Positions 57,390 through 64,000 of a stretch of DNA of 64,000 nt are shown here, in pieces. Location: contig JAYESD010000006.1 of NCBI GenBank assembly GCA_036927565.1, positions 105,683,353 to 105,747,352 on the forward strand, given 5' to 3'. Both the position numbers and the translations under genes were made by a program. Numbering within the stretch: position 1 is the first letter of the stretch; every line of letters starts with the position of its first letter. The notes under the pieces are model-generated. The model was not told where the DNA came from. It did not search any database and saw only the letters and a program-made list of their open reading frames with translations. This DNA is from Tuctoria greenei (lineage: Eukaryota; Streptophyta; Magnoliopsida; Poales; Poaceae).

Positions 57390-57899
57390 CGTCCTCTTCG
57401 GTGTACTCGAGTATCTCAGGATCTTCTTCGTCCTTGTCCTCAGGATTTGGTGTCACAGGTGCAGGTGCTGGAGCAGGAGCTGCTGCCTCACCCGCCATCG
57501 ATGATGTCGCGGCAACTAATGATTGCACATCAACCTGTAGAAGAAACATCTTAAAGTCTTCCAGTTCCTTCTGTGCATTCTCACAACTGACTTTCTAATC
57601 CTGAGCCTCCTCCCAGGATTGATCCCGTTCTTGAGTCACCGTACTCAACTGATCATCCAGCTGCTGCACCTCAAGTTGACTCGCCTCCAACGCGCTTTCT
57701 GCACAGTGCGTTTCCTGGCGAGCTTCCGATAGATCTTGAACAGCTAGGTGCCACTGATTATCCTTAAAGTTTAGACGTTGATTGAGAGGAGCAATCATGG
57801 CCCTAAGTGAGTCATTGGCCCACTAAAAGTGATCTCCTCGAATCATAGCTTGCTTCAGATCACCCATCAACCCTTCAATGCTAGCATGTTGCGTAAAGC
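57390..57899 (-). pseudogene. gypsy extra ORF upstream of gag (copy B, C-terminal part)
   Basis: Reads from the E3 insertion through MIAPLNQRLNFKDNQWHLAV, a Glu/Gln-rich coiled coil (SALEASQLEVQQLDDQLSTV), a TAG near 57597, then KVSCENAQKELEDFKMFLLQ, an Ala/Pro stretch and an acidic end (PEDKDEEDPEILEYTEEDVS). Its first 40 codons overlap the end of copy A (2031-2160). Together the copies define an accessory protein with a folded N-terminal half and a coiled-coil, acidic C-terminus, placed between the leader and gag. Function is unknown. E3 removed its N-terminal half from this window. Confidence 0.65.
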
Positions 57900-59557
57900 T
57901 GAAAGTTGCCTAGAGGGGGGGTGAATAGGCTAATTGACCTGCAAATGACTCAATAAAACGATATTAAATTACAGGGGGCGGACTAGTCCGGTCAGGGGGC
58001 GGACTAGTCCGGTCAGCCTGCGTGAATAACCCAAAAAAATGTTTCTAGCAAGTTTTAGGGAATTTTCTCGTTGCTACAAGTGAGTATATGTTTAGGTCAA
58101 GTTGAGCAACAGCCTACACAAGAGCAAGTCAAGTTTCCACAAGTTTGTAGCAATGCGGAGTATGAAACGAGACTACCAACCCTAGAACAAAGTAATCAAT
58201 AGAATGAATGCGAAGAACACAAGGGGGCAAGGATTTTATCCCGAGGTTCGATTCCACACAAGGAATCTACGTCCCCGTTGAGGAGTCCACAAAGGACCGG
58301 GTCCAACAACCCTTCCCTCACCAAGTTTACCGCACGGGCCTAACTTGGTTCTCCACTAATCACAACGATGATTACAAAGTTCGTTGGGGCTTCTCACAAA
58401 CTGAGGCTCCCACACCACAAAGATGATCAACACAATAAAACAAACTCAATACACAGCCCACAAAGACTTAACGAGTGCAAGAGATCAAACCGGGAGCACA
58501 AGCGCAATGTTCTTCCTCTTCTCCACTTCACTAAACCCTAATCCACTCGAGAATTAGTTTTAGAGGGAAAGTAGGCAAGAAGGAGGCTTAGGAGTGCTCC
58601 AAGTTGGCTGTGGCGGCGCTAGGGTTTGAGTTTTTCCAAAGGTATTCGAAATGAGGCCGGGGGTCCCCTTTTTATAGGGGTCCCAAGCCCAATCTGCTGA
58701 CTTCAACAAAAGGGCGGACTAGTCCGGCCACTAGCCCGGACTAGTCCGGCCTAGGGGACCACTGACCCCTTTGTCAGGTCCCGACAGCTGACACACTATC
58801 GTCACGCTACCCACCAAACTTCAAATTCAAACGGTCACTTCCAGAACGGACTAGTCCGGTCAACACCGGACTAGTCCGATCTCACACAGAGCCTTCTGCT
58901 CCGTGTGAAAACGGACTAGTCTGAGGACCACGGACTAGTCCGGCCCCAAGGGCGGACTAGTCCGGTCCTCCCAGACTTAGCCACAGAAGCACCTTTTCCT
59001 AGCCAACCCGGACTAGTCCGGCCCCACGGGCGGACTAGTCCGTTCTCACTCAGGACCTCTTGGTCCGGTCCAAAACGGACAAGTCCGTGATTTTGGGACT
59101 TCATCCCCAAAACCCACTCACAGCTACCCGGACTAGTCCGGTCACAAACGGACTAGTCCTATCTCGGTCAGACCCTTCTGGTCCGGCCGATAACGGACTT
59201 GGCCGGCCAGGGGCGGACTAGTCCGGCCTCCTGCACGGACTAGTCCGGCCCTACGGCCAGACCACTCATTCACTCATTTCTTTCATAGGTTTGACCTCTA
59301 AACCACTTTGAGCTCCCAAACTTGATCTCAATGCACTTTACACACACACCCTCCTATTACTACGGCTAGTCTAACTCAATCACGCTAGAAACCCTAGTTT
59401 CTACGCTTCGAGTTGACTCTGTTTCCTTCCTTTTCCTTTTTGAGGGTTTGCGTCTCCGATTGAGTCTTCACCTGTGCTAAGATCACTTGAGCTCATTAGC
59501 GACTTAATTGTCGGCATCAATCATCCAAAACCCACGGGGAACCTAGATGCACTTTCA
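57900..59557 (-). repeat. E3 3' LTR
   Basis: A 1,658-bp LTR with TGAAAGTTGCC at 57900 and CACTTTCA at 59557. It contains about seventeen copies of CGGACTAGTCCGG or close variants: two in tandem at 57977-58013 and the rest between 58714 and 59250. In transcription direction the latter are upstream of TATAAAAA (minus strand of 58669-58676). It shares the edge words TGAAAG and CATCTAGG with E1/E2. Confidence 0.92.
58669..59250 (-). promoter_or_regulatory. LTR promoter of E3: palindrome cluster and TATA box
   Basis: Fifteen or so copies of CGGACTAGTCCGG with variable spacing precede CCCCTATAAAAAGGGG on the minus strand. The telobox-like AAACCCTAGC (plus strand complement near 58610) lies just downstream. 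This has the same layout as the E1/E2 LTRs with a different palindrome. Confidence 0.75.
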
Positions 59558-59575
59558 ATCTCCCCCTTTTTGGTG
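59558..59575 (-). other. E3 polypurine tract
   Basis: CACCAAAAAGGGGGAGAT on the minus strand ends at the LTR start TGAAAGTGC. A second similar tract (GCCAAAGGGGGAGAG) lies near 59917-59932, after the extra ORF stop. Confidence 0.85.
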
Positions 59576-59978
59576 ATTGATGACAACACATTAAGTCCTT
59601 CAACAATTAAGAGTATTATATTTGGTTTTCATAACTTGTGTGCGTATGAATGACTCCCCCTCAATGTATGCAACATGTAAAAGAGATGGAGAAGTTCTTT
59701 CATACCCACACACGTTATGGTGGGGTGCCTACGTGATGTGCTCAACAGTTTGTGACAAGACATGAATAACATCAATACATTCATAAGATTGACAATAAGA
59801 GCAATATATTGATATTAAGCAACATTAACAAGTCTTGCACAAATGTAAACATCCAAGAGCACAAAACAAGTCCACAAATCACAAACACGCCCACAAACGA
59901 TTAACTCCCCCTTAACTCTCCCCCTTTGGCATCAAGGCACCAAAAAGGAAAAGAAGGGAGGAAACTAAGACCTAAGAA
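59576..59978 (-). other. E3 3' untranslated region
   Basis: About 400 bp between the extra ORF and the LTR. It holds the second polypurine-type tract near 59917-59932. No frame is supported. Confidence 0.5.
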
Positions 59979-61765
59979 CTAGTCCTCGTCTTCGCCACTT
60001 CCACTCTCCGTGGCCTCGGAATCTTCGACGTCGTCCTCATGATCATCGGCATCGTCGTCGTCGTCGTCGGAGTTCCTTGCCGAGGGAGCAGCCCGAGAGG
60101 AGCTTCCATCCTCTTGGAGCTGGGCGAGCTCATCGGCGGTGAAGTTGGGGAATGGAGTGATCTCCCCATCACTCACCTCCGGAGAGGACATCGGGACCTC
60201 CAGCTTGTCGCACACCGCCTTAAGGTATTTTTCTTGACGCTTGTGTGCCCTTTGAGCGCGAATCTCTTGATTCCGGCAAGAAGTGAAGATCGCCTTGAAG
60301 CATTTGAAGAAGGCACTCATTGATTGAGGCGGAGGCGGAGACGGAGGCGCCACTGGGCGAGACGGAGGATCAGCATTCTTGCGTCTTGGAGGCACGGGCA
60401 CATTTGGCGGCTTCTGGGGGCGCAGAGGTCGGTGCGATACATCCTTGACAAAGGACACGCCCGACACCTTCCCAATAAGGCACATAATGTAAGGGGCATA
60501 CCCGCACGCCCTGTTGGGAGTATGCGAGATGTTGAAGATGTCGTCGAAGATGTAATCGACGAGGTTGAACTTCTCTTCCCCATCGATCAGAAGTAGTAGG
60601 TGCCTCAGGTTCCCTTGAATCACCCCAGCATCACCGTCCTTCGGTGCTATCGTCCGTCTGAGGATTCTGTTCATGATGCTGTAGAAGGGCCTGATGTTGC
60701 GGGTGAGGCCGGCATCAAATGGAACGTGACTTGGATACATATATGCTAGCTCTTCACGATCCACGGCCTTAAGGTTAGAGATTATAATCTCATGATCCAT
60801 GTGTGTCTCAAGCCCTAAAATTCTGGCAAACTCTGCGAAGGTGACTGAGTACTCCTCACCATGAGTCATCCAAATAATTTTCCTGTCACCAGAGGTGGTG
60901 AAGTAGATGGTGGAGTAGAACTGCAGAATCACTTCAACGTTCCAGTCATACTTGAATCCCATGATCTGCTTGAGGTCATGGCGCTCAGCGGCTTCGATGA
61001 CGGCATCGAAAGCAAAATGTTGCTTGTTGGCCATGTAATCCCAGTCAACCCATTGAGCTTCTATTACCGGCTTCTTCATCTGCTGATAGACCAGCCGGTA
61101 GTAGTCACAATGGAAGTCACACCAGAATCTGGGATCTGCCGTGCTCCTCTCAAACTTGTAGACCTTTTCTTCCCTTAGCCTCCTGGCCTTTTCAGCCCCT
61201 TTGCCATGAAATACATTAGCAGACAATTCCTTCTGTCTGTTGGGATTCCTCTCTGGTGTGTGAACTTCAAGGGGGCCAATGGAGGTGGCTTTCCCTTTCT
61301 CTTTGATCACAACACCTCCAGCTGCCTTCTTTGATGACATCTTGACAGCTGGCTTTTTCTTCTTTGGCTCGACAGGAGCCGGAGCCTTTCCCTTCTTCGG
61401 GTCACGCTCAACCCGAGGCTCAGCTTCCATTTGAGCTGGCTCCTTGCCCTTCGCCTTCTCGCCAACGGTGACGAGCTTCTTTCTCTTGGGGGCACTGGCC
61501 TCAGCAGCCCTGGAGTTGTGTGCCTCCCTGTCCTCCTTTTCTTCTTCCGCAGCTCATTCAGTGATTCTGCGGTGGCACGGGCAATGGCTTCATCCTCATT
61601 GTAGATGCTCGCATCCACCTTGGATGCTTCGAGTGCCTTGAGATTTCTTTCCTCCTTGGCCTTCTGTGCCTCCATTAGCGCAGCCTTAGTCCGAGCCTCG
61701 GCAATTTGGGCCTTGGTACGCCCCTCGAGGTTGACACGCGGAGGAGAGCGCTCGGAGTTCGACAT
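59979..61765 (-). pseudogene. Sirevirus extra ORF (env-like position) of E3, one frameshift
   Basis: The start MSNSERSPPRVNLEGRTKAQ at 61765 is followed by an Ala/Glu/Lys-rich helix. A single frame change near 61545 leads into the long open frame that ends at 59979 (483 codons from its first Met at 61430). The middle is Lys-rich (PKKKKPAVKMSSKKAAG). The core from about 61210 to 60430 includes FERSTADPRFWCDFHCDYYR, EVILQFYSTIYFTTSGDRKI, FAEFARILGLETHMD and GYAPYIMCLIGKVSG, and resembles the 'putative plant transposon protein' domain (recalled). A Pro-rich linker and a very acidic tail (NSDDDDDDADDHEDD) follow. Apart from the frameshift it is intact. No signal peptide or clear membrane segment is seen. 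E1/E2 carry a diverged relative in the same place. Confidence 0.8.
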
Positions 61766-62340
61766 TCTGTCCAAAGGATGGAGAGAGGAAGATATGAGCC
61801 TAGGAAGAAGAAATATTGCCGAAAAGATCTCGAGAACCAACTAGAAGTAGGGTTTGCCCTGTGCAAACCGGGCTTGTCCGCCCCAGGGGCGGTCTAGTCC
61901 GCCGGCCGGACTTGTCCGCCTGGTGGTCGGACTAGTCCGGGTTACACAGGAAGAACCCTAACCCTAATCGATTCATCGAAAAATTTGTGAACCAATGCGC
62001 AATACTCCTAGGCTATGATCGCAAGGGTGTATAGAACAACATTAATGAAGGTGTTCCTATCAAAAACTTGAAGAATCAAGAATGGGGCTAGTTTTTGAGG
62101 AACGGTGAAATACCTTCAAAAATCCGCTTGAGTCGTCGAAATCGGTGTGGATCTCGAAGGTGGAGCGCGGGGAAGTGATCCCTCACTCCCAAGGACTTCG
62201 ATGCGCGGATTGGAGTTGAGTTTTGGTGGTTGGAGCGCAAAATCGCCGATTTGGGGGCGGTTGTGCGCGCGTGGAAGCTTGAGAGTCAAGTGAGAGAGAG
62301 AGAGAGGGGTCCGGGCCGCCTGGGGGTTTAAGTCCCCAAG
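61766..62340 (-). other. leader of the E3 extra ORF
   Basis: About 570 bp between a CT-repeat start region (CTCTCTCTCTCTC, plus strand complement 62296-62308) and the ATG at 61765. It contains TTAGGGTTAGGGTT (minus strand near 61955-61970) and four palindrome variants at about 61868-61940. No conserved frame is seen. Confidence 0.5.
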
Positions 62341-62515
62341 GGCCGGACTAGTCCGGTTGAGGGGCCGGACTAGTCCGGTCTGCGGACCAGACCCAGACTA
62401 GTCCGGGTCCGGACTTGTCCGGTGGAGGGGCGGACTAGTCCGGTGTGCGGACTAGCCGCGGACTAGTCTGACCCGGACTTGTCCGGCCATAGGGGCGGAC
62501 TAGTCCGGTCCAGCT
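61868..62515 (-). promoter_or_regulatory. Internal palindrome array and putative promoter of E3 extra ORF
   Basis: About nine copies of CGGACTAGTCCGG or variants (CCGGACTTGTCCGG) lie at 62341-62512, then a weak TATA-like CTTAAAC (minus strand of 62326-62332) and a CT-repeat. Four more variants lie at 61868-61940. The array uses the same palindrome as the E3 LTR. The promoter role is inferred. Confidence 0.55.
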
Positions 62516-62730
62516 GGGCTGAAAAACAATATATTTGGGTTTTGCCCATAAAGATAAGTCCTTTTGGACAGATATAGCAAGGAAAACATGACAAACATGA
62601 TTATGAGTCAATAAAGAACAACTTATGAACATTTTCATGAAGAAAATAGATTTCTCAAACAAATTTGAGGAGAAATCGACATAGAGAGGAGTTTTTCGAA
62701 ATGTGGCTCAAAATATATGAGGAATGTGGT
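62516..62730 (-). other. E3 spacer between pol and palindrome array
   Basis: Short AT-rich stretch without a supported frame. The E1/E2 counterpart is longer (about 570 bp). Confidence 0.4.
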
Positions 62731-64000
62731 TTAAGCCACGTTCCGAGAATCCAACACGTTGAGCTCACTTCTTAGCTCACAGAAACGCTTCTCGTCAAGA
62801 GGCTTGGTGAAGATGTCCGCAAGTTGATGTTCCGTCCTCACATGCGAAATCTCAATGTCTCCCTTCATTGAGTGATCTCGCAAGAAATGGTGTCGAATGT
62901 CTATATGTTTGGTCCTAGAGTGTTCCACCGGATTATGGGCTATCTTGATTGCACTCTCGTTGTCACACAAGAGTGGAATTTTACGCAGGTTAATCCCATA
63001 ATCCCTAAGCGTTTGTCGCATCCAGAGAAGTTGTGCACAACAACTTCCGGCTGCAACGTATTCAGCTTCGGCGGTGGAGAGAGCAATAGAGTTTTGCTTC
63101 TTAGAGGACCAAGACACAAGAGATCGACCTAAGAATTGCCACGTACCCGATGTGCTCTTCCTATCAACTTTGCACCCCGCATAGTCCGCATCAGAATATC
63201 CGATGAGGTTAAACTTGGATCCTTTGGGGTACCAAAGTCCTAGGGTAGGTGTGTGTACAAGATATCTCAAGATCCTTTTAACGGTGGTCAAATGACAAGC
63301 CTTGGGTGCTGCTTGAAAGCGTGCACACATACACACACTTAGCATGATATCGGGCCTAGATGCACAAAGATAGAGAAGTGATCCGATCATAGACCTATAT
63401 AGCTTTTGATCCACACTTGGACTGTCCTCATTTAGGTCTAGGTGTCCATTTGTCCCCATAGGGGTTTTGATGGGTTTTGCTTTGTCCATGTCAAACTTTC
63501 TTAGAATATCTTGAGTATACTTAGTTTGACTTATGAACGTCCCTTCTTTGAGTTGTTTTACTTGAAATCCTAGGAAGAACTTCAACTCACCCATCATGGA
63601 CATTTCAAACCTCTCCGTCATTATCTTGGAGAACTCATCACAAAACACCTTATTTGTGGAACCAAATATGATGTCATCCACATATATTTGGCACACAAAA
63701 AGATCCTCGTTGAAGTGCTTTGTGAAAAGGGTATAATCCGCTTTTCCTATCCTAAAACCATTCTCAACTAGAAAGTCTCTTAGGCACTCATACCAAGCTC
63801 TAGGAGCTTGCTTGAGGCCATAAAGGGCCTTTCGCAATTTGTACACATGGTTAGGATAGTCTTGGTCTTCAAATCCCGGAGGTTGCTCTACAAAAACTTC
63901 TTCCTTGATTGGACCATTTAGGAATGCGCTCTTAACATCCATTTGGTAGAGCTTGAAATCATGATGAGTAGCAAAGGCTAGTAATATCCGAATTGACTCA
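62731..64000 (-). CDS. copia pol of E3: RT C-terminal half and RNase H (partial)
   Basis: An uninterrupted frame from the window edge (ESIRILLAFATHHDFKLYQ, continuing MDVKSAFLNGPIKEEVFVEQ) to a stop at 62731. It has the RT motifs KALYGLKQAPRAWYE and YVDDIIFGS (catalytic YVDD), the connection (EMSMMGELKFFLGFQVKQL), and RNase H with YSDADYAG, STAEAEYVAAGSCCAQ, CDNESAIKIAHNP and HSRTKHIDIRHHFLRD. It ends LDSRNVA, like the E2 end LDASNVM. The enzyme copies element RNA into DNA in the particle. No break is visible in these 420 or so codons, which makes E3 the most intact RT in the window. The start of pol lies outside. Confidence 0.93.
   Translation of the reverse strand, partial: ESIRILLAFATHHDFKLYQMDVKSAFLNGPIKEEVFVEQPPGFEDQDYPNHVYKLRKALYGLKQAPRAWYECLRDFLVENGFRIGKADYTLFTKHFNEDLFVCQIYVDDIIFGSTNKVFCDEFSKIMTERFEMSMMGELKFFLGFQVKQLKEGTFISQTKYTQDILRKFDMDKAKPIKTPMGTNGHLDLNEDSPSVDQKLYRSMIGSLLYLCASRPDIMLSVCMCARFQAAPKACHLTTVKRILRYLVHTPTLGLWYPKGSKFNLIGYSDADYAGCKVDRKSTSGTWQFLGRSLVSWSSKKQNSIALSTAEAEYVAAGSCCAQLLWMRQTLRDYGINLRKIPLLCDNESAIKIAHNPVEHSRTKHIDIRHHFLRDHSMKGDIEISHVRTEHQLADIFTKPLDEKRFCELRSELNVLDSRNVA

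Larger units (their letters stand above)
48178..57899 (-). mobile_element. Ty3/gypsy element B, 3' part
   Basis: A minus-strand chromovirus-like element: extra ORF (57899-57390), gag (57013 to about 55780), pol (to 52613), polypurine tract (52567-52551) and 3' LTR (52550-48178). Its 5' part is displaced beyond E3, which is inserted at 57900. All genes carry multiple stops, many of them TAG/TAA in places where C-to-T change explains the loss. It shares its LTR family and extra ORF with gypsy A. Confidence 0.88.
57900..64000 (-). mobile_element. Sirevirus (Ty1/copia) E3, 3' part, inside gypsy B
   Basis: A minus-strand element running past the window edge: RT/RNase H (64000-62731), spacer with palindrome array, extra ORF (61765-59979), polypurine tract (59575-59558) and 3' LTR (59557-57900). 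The base pairs before 57900 (AAAGC) are the probable target duplication; the other copy is off-window. Its LTR palindrome (CGGACTAGTCCGG) differs completely from that of E1/E2, and RT is clearly diverged, so it is a different Sirevirus family. Confidence 0.9.

Noticed and set aside
58714..59250. Regular short repeats (CGGACTAGTCCGG) that could suggest a CRISPR array
   Set aside because: The copies vary, spacers are of uneven length, the setting is a plant LTR, and the word is a palindrome ahead of a TATA box.

Overview
This window is repeat-dominated plant DNA, almost certainly from a grass (Poaceae). It holds Sirevirus-type Ty1/copia elements, long-LTR chromovirus-type Ty3/gypsy elements, a CACTA transposon, an Athila/Tat-like gypsy fragment, Stowaway-type MITEs, and two remnants of a grass-type F-box family. 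I see no bacterial gene organisation, no RNA gene and no clearly intact host gene. Species cannot be named from the sequence alone.

Left third, 1 to about 32.9 kb: a stack of nested retrotransposons. The base is a minus-strand gypsy element ('gypsy A'; 5' LTR about 29093-32920, primer-binding site 29078-29089, leader 27282-29092, then an extra ORF at 2031-2642). A plus-strand LTR of the same family (1-2026) cuts that ORF. A minus-strand Sirevirus ('E1', 2806-27276, target duplication ACATG) lies upstream of it. E1 is itself split in gag by a plus-strand Sirevirus of the same family ('E2', 13120-25338, target duplication CTTGG). Hand-counted LTR differences (about 43 in 1.4 kb for E1, about 31 in 1.36 kb for E2) fit this order.

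Middle, about 33-48 kb: a truncated F-box paralogue (33.3-34.0 kb), a 1.6-kb unit repeated about 2.7 times (34.1-38.5 kb), a MITE with a visible empty site, a second F-box paralogue with one stop (39.9-40.8 kb), a decayed CACTA transposase region with a long 72-bp subterminal array (41.6-47.05 kb), and the end of an Athila/Tat-like integrase (47.05-47.46 kb).

Right, 48.2-64 kb: a second minus-strand gypsy element ('gypsy B'), with a 4.37-kb 3' LTR, degenerate pol and gag, and an extra ORF upstream of gag. It is interrupted at 57900 by a third Sirevirus of a different family ('E3'), which runs off the window with an intact reverse transcriptase/RNase H reading frame.

Most interesting: all three Sireviruses carry an extra ORF after pol. 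Each has a second array of its own family's LTR palindrome between pol and that ORF, followed by a promoter-like stretch (TATA-like box, AAACCCTA telobox, CT- or GC-rich leader). The palindromes of the two families are unrelated in sequence, but the architecture is the same. This suggests a separately promoted accessory gene controlled by the same family-specific palindrome-binding factor as the LTR. The E1/E2 nest also forms an inverted repeat with arms of about 10 kb, a plausible small-RNA source.
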